From assembly GCA_945909635.1 (NCBI GenBank), contig OX246690.1:1178001-1242000 (forward strand): DNA of 64,000 nucleotides, read 5' to 3'. Below, piece by piece: positions 8,499 to 15,930 of this stretch. The stretch comes from Clostridioides difficile_A. GTDB lineage: Bacteria > Bacillota > Clostridia > Peptostreptococcales > Peptostreptococcaceae. The notes beneath the pieces were generated by a model. The model ran no database searches. It was not told where the DNA came from and saw nothing but the letters and a program-made list of their open reading frames with translations. The translations under genes were made by a program, and so were the position numbers. The stretch's first letter is position 1. Each line of letters starts with the position of its first letter.

Positions 8499-9200
8499 AT
8501 GAGTAAAATAATAAGAGTAAAATTTAAAAAAGAAGGCGATATGATATATATATCACATCTTGACCTTCAGAGATTATTGCAAAGAGCATTTAGAAGGGCT
8601 GAAATAAACTTAGCACATTCTCAAGGATTTAATCCTCATCCTAAGATGAGTTATGGTAATGCTTTGGCTTTAGGTACGGAAAGTCAAGGAGAGTATGTAG
8701 ATATTGAGATAGAGGAAGAAGATTTATCAGTAGAGGAGTTTTTAAGTAAAGTATCAGTTCAACTTCCAGATGGGATAGAATTTATAAAAGTAAAAGAAAT
8801 TGATAGACAAACACCTTCTCTTTCTTCTGTTATAGATTATGGAGAATATCTGTTTAATATAGAATTGAAAAGACCTCTTACTAAAGAGTTTGTAAAAAGA
8901 AAAGTAATTGATTTTATGAATAATAAAGAGATAATTATAACAAAGAAGAATAAAAAAGGTAAAATGGTCGAAGTAGATATAAGACCTATGATAAGAACTT
9001 TTGATGTTTTAAATTTAGAAGATGAACATATTACTCTTACTGCTACTATAGCTACAGGTTCAAAAACTAATTTAAATACTAATATACTTATTCCAAAAAT
9101 ATTAGAGATGTTTGAATTGAATGTTGACCCATTAGATGTTGATATATTGAGAAGAGACTTATATGTATTAGAAGATGGGGAATTAGTGACTCCTATGTAG
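8499..9200 (+). CDS. DUF2344 / TIGR03936 family protein
   Basis: Conserved protein of unknown function, 233 residues, starting one base after the stop codon of the radical SAM gene, so probably translationally coupled. The N-terminus carries the family pattern (YISHLDLQRLLQRAFRRA, then SQGFNPHPKMSYGNAL). In many bacteria it is fused to the C-terminus of the upstream radical SAM protein, which implies a common complex. A substrate-recognition role is inferred only. RBS AGGGGG lies inside the upstream gene. Confidence 0.9.
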   Translation: MSKIIRVKFKKEGDMIYISHLDLQRLLQRAFRRAEINLAHSQGFNPHPKMSYGNALALGTESQGEYVDIEIEEEDLSVEEFLSKVSVQLPDGIEFIKVKEIDRQTPSLSSVIDYGEYLFNIELKRPLTKEFVKRKVIDFMNNKEIIITKKNKKGKMVEVDIRPMIRTFDVLNLEDEHITLTATIATGSKTNLNTNILIPKILEMFELNVDPLDVDILRRDLYVLEDGELVTPM

Positions 9201-9216
9201 CTCGAGAGGTGAAGTT

Positions 9217-10638
9217 GTGAAAAAGATAGTTATCGAGTCCTTAGTAGGGTCTCAAAAAACAGCAGTACTTGAAGATGAAAGATTAGCAGAACTTTTTGTT
9301 GAAGATAGTTTAAATAAAAAGACTGTATCCAATATATATCGTGGAATTGTAAAAAAAGTTATACCAGGAATAGAAGCTTGTTTTGTAGATATTGGCTTTA
9401 AAAAGCTTGCTTATTTACAATTGAAAAAAGGAAGCACTATAAAATCTGGTCAAGATATTCTAGTTCAAGTAAATAAAGAAGAGATAGGTACTAAAGGTGC
9501 AAAATTAAACACTGAAATTAGTATTTCTGGAAGGTATATTGTCTATATACCTTCCAATGATAGAACTACAATATCAAATAAAATTACTGATGAAAAAGAA
9601 AGATTTAGATTAAAAAAAATTACTAAAGCAGTGAATAAAGAAAATTTAGGATTAATAATAAGAACTGAGGCTCAAGGTTGTACTCATGATGAAATAAAAA
9701 AAGATATAGAAGAATTAAAATTACAGTATGAGAATATTTTAAAAGAATATAAACTTGGTATAGGACCAAAAGTATTATATAAATCTTTAGACTTTGCAAC
9801 CAAATATGTAAAGGATAATGTGAATGATGATATCGAATCCATAATTACTAACAGTTATGATAGATATTGTGAACTTAAGTCTATTTTAAAGGGAATAGAC
9901 AATACTTATGTTGATAAACTGTGTCTTGAAGAAAATAGAGATGTATTTGATTTATATAGAATAGAATCTCAAATAGAGAAATTATTAAATAAAAAGGTAT
10001 GGTTAAAGAGTGGAGGTTATCTAGTAATTGAAAAGACAGAAGCTCTTACTGTTATAGATGTAAATACAGGTAAGTTTGTTGGAACTGGCAAACTTGATGA
10101 GACTGTTTATAAAACTAATATTGAAGCTGCAAAGGAAATTGTAAGGCAGCTTAGAATTAGAGATATAGCTGGAATAATAATAATTGATTTTATAGATATG
10201 CACAAAAAGAAGCATCAAAACGAGGTTTTACACCTCTTAGAGGAAGAATTTAATAAAGATAAAAGAAAAGCTGAAGTGTTAGGTATGACGAAGCTTGGTT
10301 TAGTAGAAGTTGCAAGACGTAGAGAAAAAGAGTCTATTGATAAATATTATCTAATGTCCTGCCCATGTTGTGATGGTGCACAAACGATAAAATCTATACA
10401 TCATATGGTAGATGGCATTGAAAAAGAAATTATGAGAATAAGCGAGCATACAGTTTATAAAAATATAATAATAGAGTTTAATGATTTTATTTTTAGACAA
10501 ATAAAAGAATATTATATGGATATAATTGATAAAATTGGTGAAAAATATAATATAAAAATTTCTTTAACTGCAAATTGTACATTAAAACACAATAAAACCA
10601 ATGTTATTTTCGATAAAATAGTTGACAATAAAATGTAA
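9217..10638 (+). CDS. rng: Ribonuclease E/G family protein (RNase G)
   Basis: Endoribonuclease that cleaves AU-rich single-stranded RNA in mRNA decay and rRNA processing. The 473 residues contain an S1-like RNA-binding segment near 35-120 (NIYRGIVKKVIPGIEACFVDIG), the DNase I-like catalytic part (EKTEALTVIDVNTGKFVG, then IAGIIIIDFIDM with metal-binding Asp), and a CPCC zinc-link (SCPCCDGA) typical of RNase E/G. It lacks the long C-terminal scaffold of enterobacterial RNase E. GTG start behind GAGAGGTGAAG. Position before rplU-rpmA is conserved in Firmicutes. Confidence 0.93.
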   Translation: MKKIVIESLVGSQKTAVLEDERLAELFVEDSLNKKTVSNIYRGIVKKVIPGIEACFVDIGFKKLAYLQLKKGSTIKSGQDILVQVNKEEIGTKGAKLNTEISISGRYIVYIPSNDRTTISNKITDEKERFRLKKITKAVNKENLGLIIRTEAQGCTHDEIKKDIEELKLQYENILKEYKLGIGPKVLYKSLDFATKYVKDNVNDDIESIITNSYDRYCELKSILKGIDNTYVDKLCLEENRDVFDLYRIESQIEKLLNKKVWLKSGGYLVIEKTEALTVIDVNTGKFVGTGKLDETVYKTNIEAAKEIVRQLRIRDIAGIIIIDFIDMHKKKHQNEVLHLLEEEFNKDKRKAEVLGMTKLGLVEVARRREKESIDKYYLMSCPCCDGAQTIKSIHHMVDGIEKEIMRISEHTVYKNIIIEFNDFIFRQIKEYYMDIIDKIGEKYNIKISLTANCTLKHNKTNVIFDKIVDNKM

Positions 10639-10654
10639 ATATTTTATAATTAAT

Positions 10655-10735
10655 AATTGTAATGCCGCACAGTAAAGGTCTAAATCTTCAAATGAAGTAC
10701 CTTGTACTGGCGAGTTTGAGGCCGAGGAGGTGTAT
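10655..10735 (+). promoter_or_regulatory. Ribosomal protein L21 leader (RF00559-like)
   Basis: The conserved, GC-richer stretch between rng and rplU (GCCGCACAGTAAAGG, then GTACTGGCGAG and GAGGCCGAGGAGG) fits the L21 leader of Firmicutes, a structured 5' UTR thought to bind L21 for feedback control. Its 3' end includes the rplU ribosome-binding site. Assigned by pattern, position and composition; no covariance search was done. Confidence 0.7.
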
Positions 10736-10738
10736 TTA

Positions 10739-11050
10739 ATGTACGCTATAGTAAAGACTGGTGGGAAACAATATAAAGTTTCTGAAGGTGATGTGTTATT
10801 CGTTGAAAAATTAGAAGCTAACGCAGGTGATGTTGTTACTTTAAACGAAGTATTAGCTTGCTCTAAAGATGGAGAATTAAAATTAGGTTCTCCAGTAGTA
10901 GAAGGAGCATCTGTTCAAGCTAAAGTTGTTGAACAAGGTAAAGCTAAGAAAGTTATAGTTTTCAAGTATAAAGCAAAAAAAGATTACAGAAGAAAGCAAG
11001 GACATCGTCAATCATATACTAAGATAGTTGTAGAAAAAATAAACGCTTAG
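10739..11050 (+). CDS. rplU: 50S ribosomal protein L21
   Basis: Large-subunit protein that binds 23S rRNA. MYAIVKTGGKQYKV at the N-terminus is diagnostic, and the C-terminal KAKKDYRRKQGHRQSYT segment is the rRNA-binding tail. I chose the ATG at 10739 (103 residues) over an in-frame GTG at 10730, because that GTG overlaps the Shine-Dalgarno GAGGAGG (10724-10730). Forms the conserved rplU-prp-rpmA unit. Confidence 0.98.
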   Translation: MYAIVKTGGKQYKVSEGDVLFVEKLEANAGDVVTLNEVLACSKDGELKLGSPVVEGASVQAKVVEQGKAKKVIVFKYKAKKDYRRKQGHRQSYTKIVVEKINA

Positions 11051-11064
11051 TAGTTGGTTAAGTT

Positions 11065-11382
11065 ATGATAAAAGTAAAATATTATTATAATGATGATTTC
11101 TTGATACAAGGTTTTTGTTTAAAGGGACATGCTGATTTTGCTGAAATAGGCTATGATATAGTGTGTGCTGCAGTTACATCTAATGCTATTGCAGTTATAA
11201 ATTCTTTAGACAAATTACAAAAGATTGAATTTGAGAAAGTAGTAGGAGAAGAAGGTCATATAGAATGTATAGTTAAAGATATACATATAAAAGATGCACA
11301 ATTATTACTAAATCACTTTCAATTAGCGGTTGAAGAAATTAAACGGGAATACCCAAAAAATATAAAAATTTTAAAAAAGTAG
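11065..11382 (+). CDS. prp: Ribosomal-processing cysteine protease Prp
   Basis: Cysteine protease that removes the N-terminal extension of L27 in Firmicutes and relatives. The catalytic pair is visible as His22 (KGHADFAEIGYD) and Cys34 (IVCAAVTS), the same numbers as in the Staphylococcus aureus enzyme. At 105 residues it has the usual length. It lies between rplU and rpmA, directly before its substrate gene, and its stop codon overlaps the rpmA ribosome-binding site. Weak RBS of its own, so likely translated by coupling. Confidence 0.95.
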   Translation: MIKVKYYYNDDFLIQGFCLKGHADFAEIGYDIVCAAVTSNAIAVINSLDKLQKIEFEKVVGEEGHIECIVKDIHIKDAQLLLNHFQLAVEEIKREYPKNIKILKK

Positions 11383-11395
11383 GGGGTGACTCCAT

Positions 11396-11686
11396 ATGTT
11401 AAACATGAATTTACAATTATTAGCATCTAAAAAAGGGGTAGGTTCTTCTAAAAATGGTAGAGATTCTATATCTAAAAGATTAGGTGTTAAGAGATTCGAT
11501 GGGCAATTAGTAACTGCTGGAAGTATAATAGTTAGACAAAGAGGAACTAAAATACATCCAGGAACTAATGTTGGAAAAGGTAGCGATGATACTTTATTTG
11601 CATTAGTTGATGGTACTGTTAAATTCGAAAGAAAAGACAAGAAGAGAAAAAAAGTTAGTATATATCCAGTAGCAATAGCTGAGTAA
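11396..11686 (+). CDS. rpmA: 50S ribosomal protein L27 with cleavable N-terminal extension
   Basis: L27 reaches the peptidyl-transferase centre with its N-terminus. The 96-residue protein begins MLNMNLQLL followed by ASKKG; by analogy with S. aureus, Prp should cut between Leu9 and Ala10 to give the mature N-terminus. The body (KRLGVKRFDGQLVTAGSI, RQRGTKIHPG) is standard L27. Strong RBS GGGGGTG at 11383. A terminator follows. Confidence 0.98.
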   Translation: MLNMNLQLLASKKGVGSSKNGRDSISKRLGVKRFDGQLVTAGSIIVRQRGTKIHPGTNVGKGSDDTLFALVDGTVKFERKDKKRKKVSIYPVAIAE

Positions 11687-11693
11687 TATACAT

Positions 11694-11720
11694 AAAAGGA
11701 GTGTTGAGGCACTCCTTTTT
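11694..11720 (+). terminator. Rho-independent terminator after rpmA
   Basis: AAAAGGAGTG (11694-11703), loop, CACTCCTTTTT (11710-11720), ending in a T-run. Closes the rplU-prp-rpmA transcription unit. Confidence 0.9.
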
Positions 11721-11796
11721 CTTATAGTACTGATGAATTTATAATAGTGTTTTTGGTAATGCTAATTAAAAGTTTTTAATTAAGTAGGTGAAGAAT

Positions 11797-13074
11797 TTGT
11801 TTATAGATAAGGCAAGAATATTTGTTAAGGCTGGAAATGGTGGAAATGGTTCGGTAGCATTTAGAAGAGAAAAATACGTTCCAGCTGGTGGACCAGATGG
11901 CGGAGATGGTGGTCGTGGAGCAAGCATCATATTTGAAGTTGATTTGGGTCTTAGAACGCTAATGGACTTTAAGTATCAAAAAAAATATCAAGCTCAAAAT
12001 GGTGGGGACGGAAGCAAAGGTAAAAGAGCTGGTAAAAATGGAGAAAATTTAGTATTAAAAGTACCAGCAGGTACAGTAATAAGAGATGAGGCTACAGGTC
12101 TTATATTAGCAGATTTAAAGAAAGAAGGAGATACAGCTATAGTTGCAAAAGGTGGTATAGGTGGTAAGGGAAATCAACACTTTGCCAATGCAGTAAGACA
12201 AGCTCCAGCTTTTGCAAAGTCTGGTACAGATGGAGATGAAAGATGGGTAACTCTTGAACTTAAAATGATAGCAGATGTAGGTCTTTTAGGATTTCCTAAT
12301 GTAGGTAAATCAACATTTCTATCTGTAGTAACTAAGGCCAAACCAAAAATTGCAAACTATCATTTCACAACATTGACACCAAATTTAGGTGTTGTCCAAA
12401 CTAAGTTTGGAGATAGTTTTGTACTTGCAGATATACCTGGAATTATAGAAGGTGCTTCTGAAGGTATAGGATTAGGTCATGAGTTTTTAAGACATGTAGA
12501 GAGAACCAAGGTATTGATACATATTGTAGATATATCTGGACTAGAGGGTAGAGATGCTATTGAAGACTTTGACAAGATAAATGACGAACTTAGACTGTAC
12601 AATGAAAAGCTTTCAAAGAGACCACAAGTTGTTGTTGCAAATAAATTTGATATATTAGAAGATGAAAGCAAGTTTGAGACATTTAAAAATGAATTAGAAG
12701 GCAGAGGGTATACAGTCTTTAAAATGTCTGCAGCAACTCGTGAAGGAATAGATGATGTAATAGCTTATGTCTCTAAACTTTTAAAAGAAGTAGAAGATGT
12801 AGAATTAGTTTCAGAAGAAGAAATGTACAGACCAGAGCTTGATATTGGTACTGAAGAAGAATTGAGTATAGATATTGAAGATGGAGTGTATGTAGTTACA
12901 GGTAAAGCACTTAGAAGAATAATGTATTCTGTAAATTTTGATGATATGGAATCTCTTCAATATTTCCAAAAAGCTATGGAAGGTCAAGGTGTGTTTGACA
13001 GACTTAGAGAGATGGGAATAGAGGATGGAGATGTAGTTAGAATTTACGAATTGGAATTTGAATTTTACAATTAA
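11797..13074 (+). CDS. obgE: GTPase Obg (CgtA)
   Basis: Ribosome-associated GTPase for 50S assembly and stress/sporulation control. Domains in order: Gly-rich Obg fold (about 1-157, many GG turns), GTPase domain with P-loop GFPNVGKST, DIPG and NKFD motifs, and a C-terminal OCT domain (about 345-425) as in Gram-positives. I prefer the TTG at 11797 (MFIDKARIFVKAG, matching the family's usual MFVD-type start) with AGGTG six bases upstream. The in-frame GTG at 11788 lies within that RBS and would add three residues. Followed 29 bases later by yhbY. Confidence 0.95.
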   Translation: MFIDKARIFVKAGNGGNGSVAFRREKYVPAGGPDGGDGGRGASIIFEVDLGLRTLMDFKYQKKYQAQNGGDGSKGKRAGKNGENLVLKVPAGTVIRDEATGLILADLKKEGDTAIVAKGGIGGKGNQHFANAVRQAPAFAKSGTDGDERWVTLELKMIADVGLLGFPNVGKSTFLSVVTKAKPKIANYHFTTLTPNLGVVQTKFGDSFVLADIPGIIEGASEGIGLGHEFLRHVERTKVLIHIVDISGLEGRDAIEDFDKINDELRLYNEKLSKRPQVVVANKFDILEDESKFETFKNELEGRGYTVFKMSAATREGIDDVIAYVSKLLKEVEDVELVSEEEMYRPELDIGTEEELSIDIEDGVYVVTGKALRRIMYSVNFDDMESLQYFQKAMEGQGVFDRLREMGIEDGDVVRIYELEFEFYN

Positions 13075-13103
13075 TTTTAGTATAGAATTATAGAGGTGAG
13101 AAT

Positions 13104-13472
13104 ATGTTAAAAGGAAAACAAAGAGCGTATTTAAGATCTTTGGCAAATACTTTAAAACCTACTACACAAATTGGTAAAGAAGGTGTCACAGAAAGTTTCT
13201 TAGAGCAACTAGATGATATGTTAAGAGTTAGAGAGTTAGTAAAGGTTACTATACTGGAAAATGCAGGCCTTGATGCTAAAGAAACTGCTAATGTTGTATG
13301 TGAAGCTTTAAGAGCTGAATTTGTGCAAGCTATTGGTTTTAAATTTACTATTTATAAAAGAAATGTTGAGGAACCTAAGATACTTTTCCCAGGACATGAA
13401 CAGGCAAAAGCAAAGATTAAAAATAATAACGTTACAAAAAAAGGGAAACCAACTAAAAGAGCGGTTAGATAA
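13104..13472 (+). CDS. yhbY: YhbY/CRM-domain RNA-binding protein
   Basis: Small CRM-domain protein that associates with pre-50S ribosomes. The core (residues 1-97) has the family motif LKPTTQIGKEGVT, the GxxG-type RNA-binding loop, and the conserved KVTILENAGLD segment. A basic tail of about 25 residues (Lys/Asn/Arg-rich) follows the usual end. Located after obgE as in many Firmicutes, which supports a ribosome-assembly role. ATG behind GAGGTGAG. Confidence 0.93.
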   Translation: MLKGKQRAYLRSLANTLKPTTQIGKEGVTESFLEQLDDMLRVRELVKVTILENAGLDAKETANVVCEALRAEFVQAIGFKFTIYKRNVEEPKILFPGHEQAKAKIKNNNVTKKGKPTKRAVR

Positions 13473-13511
13473 TAGCCTATATACTTTTAGGAAAATAAGT
13501 TAAAAAAATAG

Positions 13512-13540
13512 TGACAATTGGCAGAAATTGTATTATACTA
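13512..13540 (+). promoter_or_regulatory. Promoter in front of the SAM-I riboswitch
   Basis: GTGACA (13512-13517), 17-base spacer, TATACT (13535-13540). Transcription would begin near 13547, just before the riboswitch. Confidence 0.6.
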
Positions 13541-13562
13541 TTAAACATAAATTTAAATTAGC

Positions 13563-13712
13563 AATCTTATCAAGAGAGGCAGAGGGACTGGCCCTATGAA
13601 GCCCGGCAACCAGTATATTTTATTATACATTGGTGCTAAATCCTGCAGCAGTTATGCTGAAAGATGAGTATAAACCCGTCATATGGCTTGAGTTTATACT
13701 CAAGCTTTTTTA
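13563..13712 (+). promoter_or_regulatory. SAM-I (S-box) riboswitch with intrinsic terminator, upstream of hom
   Basis: The aptamer core is readable: AGAGGCAGAGGGACTGG, then CCGGCAACC, GGTGCTAAATCCTGC and GAAAGATGAG. P1 pairs CTTATC (13566-13571) with GATGAG (13663-13668). Antiterminator: GAGTATAAAC (13666-13675) pairs with GTTTATACTC (13692-13701). Terminator: GCTTGAG (13686-13692) pairs with CTCAAGC (13699-13705), followed by six T. P1 and terminator each exclude the antiterminator, so bound S-adenosylmethionine should stop transcription (an OFF switch). Confidence 0.95.
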
Positions 13713-13772
13713 ATTGGTATATTTATACATATAAATAATTTAATATAATCAAAATGATGGGGGTATGTAACA

Positions 13773-14975
13773 GTGAAGATAGCAATATTAGGGTATGGAA
13801 CAGTAGGAAGTGGATTAATTGATTTAATAGAAAACAATAATTCAAAAAGAGATATAGAAATAGTTGGAATTTTAGTTAAAAATAAAGAGAAACATAAGTC
13901 TAAGAAGTATTTTGACAAGATAACAACAGATATAGAAGATATATTTGATAAGGATATTGATATACTGGTTGAATTAATAGGAGGATTGAATCCAGCTTTT
14001 GATTATGTGACAAGAGCGTTAAATAAAAAAATACATGTAGTAACAGCCAATAAGGACTTGCTTGCAGAGAGAGGTAGTGACCTTATAGAATTAGCCAACC
14101 TAAATGATGTTAGTATTAAATTTGAGGCATCTGTGGCAGGTGGTATTCCAGTTTTAAAGCCATTGATAGAATCATTAGAAGGTAACAGTATAAAGAGTAT
14201 AAATGCTATTTTGAATGGAACTTGTAATTTTATATTATCAAAGATGTATGATGAAAATTTACCATATGATGTAGCTTTAAAACAAGCTCAAGAATTGGGG
14301 TTTGCAGAAGTCAACCCAGATGCAGATGTTTTAGGATATGATAGTGCTAGAAAATTATCTATATTATCTACTTTGTCTTATGGAAAAATAGTATATTGGA
14401 AAGATTTATTACTAGAGGGAATAACTTCGATAGATGAAAAAGATATAGAATATGCAAAAAAATTAAATTGTAAGATAAAGTTGGTTGCTAGAAGCAAGTA
14501 TGAATCAGGAGAAGTAAGTGGATTTGTTAGACCAGCATTGGTTGATAACGATAATATGCTTTCAAAAATAGATAATGAGTTTAATGTAGTAATTTTAGTA
14601 GGTGATTCAGTAGGAGAACTTTCTTTTGTAGGTAAAGGTGCTGGAAGAGGGGCAACAGGTAGTGCTGTTTATGCTGATATCATAGATGTAATAGATAAGA
14701 GAAATGCCAATATAAAGTCATTCTCAAAAGGCAAATTGGACTTAAGTGGACTTATAGAAGATGAATGTAGTGCTGTAGTTAGATTTGATGGATATAATAA
14801 AGATGGAATTTTAAAATGTCTAGATAAATATGTAGATAGTTACGATATTATAGACGACGAAGAACTAGCAATTTTTGTAAATGCAAAGTCAGAACATGAA
14901 ATTGATAGACTCTTGGAAGAGGTAAAAAGAAACAATTATAGTAAATCAGTCAAAAAATTATTAAAGATAGATTAA
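13773..14975 (+). CDS. hom: Homoserine dehydrogenase
   Basis: NAD(P)H-dependent reduction of aspartate semialdehyde to homoserine, the branch point to methionine and threonine. Rossmann motif GYGTVGSG is at residues 7-14; the catalytic domain shows NGTCNFIL and the conserved Lys/Asp stretch ELGFAEVNPDADVLGYDSARKL (residues 170-190). The last about 80 residues form a small ACT-like tail. GTG start behind GGGGG. Directly downstream of the SAM-I riboswitch, so homoserine synthesis is tied to methionine/SAM supply. No thrB or thrC adjoins. A strong terminator follows. Confidence 0.95.
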   Translation: MKIAILGYGTVGSGLIDLIENNNSKRDIEIVGILVKNKEKHKSKKYFDKITTDIEDIFDKDIDILVELIGGLNPAFDYVTRALNKKIHVVTANKDLLAERGSDLIELANLNDVSIKFEASVAGGIPVLKPLIESLEGNSIKSINAILNGTCNFILSKMYDENLPYDVALKQAQELGFAEVNPDADVLGYDSARKLSILSTLSYGKIVYWKDLLLEGITSIDEKDIEYAKKLNCKIKLVARSKYESGEVSGFVRPALVDNDNMLSKIDNEFNVVILVGDSVGELSFVGKGAGRGATGSAVYADIIDVIDKRNANIKSFSKGKLDLSGLIEDECSAVVRFDGYNKDGILKCLDKYVDSYDIIDDEELAIFVNAKSEHEIDRLLEEVKRNNYSKSVKKLLKID

Positions 14976-15002
14976 TCTGTTTATATAGGAATTATAAAAT
15001 TG

Positions 15003-15050
15003 AAGGTGAAGCAAAACAAAATAAATATTTTGTTTTGCTTCACCTTTTTA
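15003..15050 (+). terminator. Strong terminator after hom
   Basis: About 19 base pairs: the arm starting AAGGTGAAGCAAAAC at 15003 pairs with the arm ending GTTTTGCTTCACCTT at 15047, followed by T-run. It lies between hom and the convergent recombinase gene and could help stop transcription from both sides. Confidence 0.9.
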
Positions 15051-15096
15051 ATATCTGGTGAATTAATAAGATAATAGAAAAATAAATACGTTATAA

Positions 15097-15663
15097 TTAG
15101 CCAATAAAGAAATTTTCACTAGCTTCATTGATAGCTTGTTGAGTTACCCTTATATATCGCTGTGTAGTGGCCACAGAACTGTGATTTAAGAGCTCCTTGA
15201 CTAACTCTAAGTTATTATTACTCTTTTCAAATTGAGTAGTAGCATAGAGCTTTCTAAAGCTATGTGTGCTTATATTATACAAATTTAAGTATCTGCAAAT
15301 TATTCTTAACTGTTTTTGAATAGCTTTTGTTTTTATATTTACTAAGTAGTCGTTTGATTTAAGATTATACTTTCTTGCATGTTCATTTATAGATTCAATT
15401 ATATTTTTATTAACTGGTCTATACTGTAATTTACCTGTCTTTTTTTCATTTATTTCTAACATGTTACCCTTAAAATTTCCTATTTTTAATCTTAAAATAT
15501 CTGATATTCTTAGACCTAAATTAGCTTCTAACATTAGTGCCAATGCAACTTTAGGATTTTTTCTAAATCTTTTTTCAACGCCATTTTCACTATAAATAAA
15601 GCCAGTATGTAATAGTTCCATTATCTTTTTATATTCGTCTATCTCTATAGGTCTTGTTGCCAT
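15097..15663 (-). CDS. recV: Short tyrosine recombinase, RecV-like phase-variation recombinase
   Basis: Tyrosine site-specific recombinase of 189 residues that consists almost only of the catalytic domain. Visible catalytic residues: Arg in LGLRISDILRL, Lys in KKTGKLQYRP, HxxR in STHSFRKLY, His in LNHSSVATTQRY, and the Tyr nucleophile in RYIRVT. The usual N-terminal core-binding (SAM-like) domain is missing. From memory, this position (between hom and the YlbJ-like gene) is RecV, CD1167 in strain 630, which inverts the cwpV, flagellar and other switches. I chose the ATG at 15663 over TTG at 15669 because AGGAGTGG then has better spacing. RecV assignment is by synteny; the enzyme family is certain. 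Confidence 0.85.
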   Translation of the reverse strand: MATRPIEIDEYKKIMELLHTGFIYSENGVEKRFRKNPKVALALMLEANLGLRISDILRLKIGNFKGNMLEINEKKTGKLQYRPVNKNIIESINEHARKYNLKSNDYLVNIKTKAIQKQLRIICRYLNLYNISTHSFRKLYATTQFEKSNNNLELVKELLNHSSVATTQRYIRVTQQAINEASENFFIG

Positions 15664-15710
15664 TTTCAACCACTCCTCTTATTTGATTTGTTAAGTTTGG
15701 GTCGGTATTT

Positions 15711-15741
15711 ATTATATAATATAAATGAAATATTATATAAT
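15711..15741. repeat. Perfect 12-bp inverted repeat upstream of the RecV-like gene
   Basis: ATTATATAATAT (15711-15722), spacer AAATGAA, ATATTATATAAT (15730-15741), about 48 bases upstream of the recombinase start codon. Each arm contains a TATAAT-like -10 sequence. Could be an operator, a promoter pair or a recombinase-binding site. The rest of 15664-15930 is AT-rich with nothing else I recognise. Confidence 0.5.
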
Positions 15742-15930
15742 GGAAAAATATACCAATTAACTTATGCAAGCGTGATATATGTGATTAAGGAGAATTTTTT
15801 GAAAAATATTTACTAATAAAATTATAAAATTGTGATGAAATAACTGTGTTGTTAAACTAATTAAAAAGGTTATTAAAATTATGACAAATATAATAAAAAA
15901 ATGGAAGTATTTAGTCAATTTTTGTGATTT

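Noticed and set aside
10730..10738. GTG start for L21 at 10730
   Set aside because: It overlaps the GAGGAGG ribosome-binding site; the shorter form has the usual L21 length.
13321..13503. Open frame overlapping the end of yhbY
   Set aside because: Different frame inside a conserved gene, with no RBS; a shadow.
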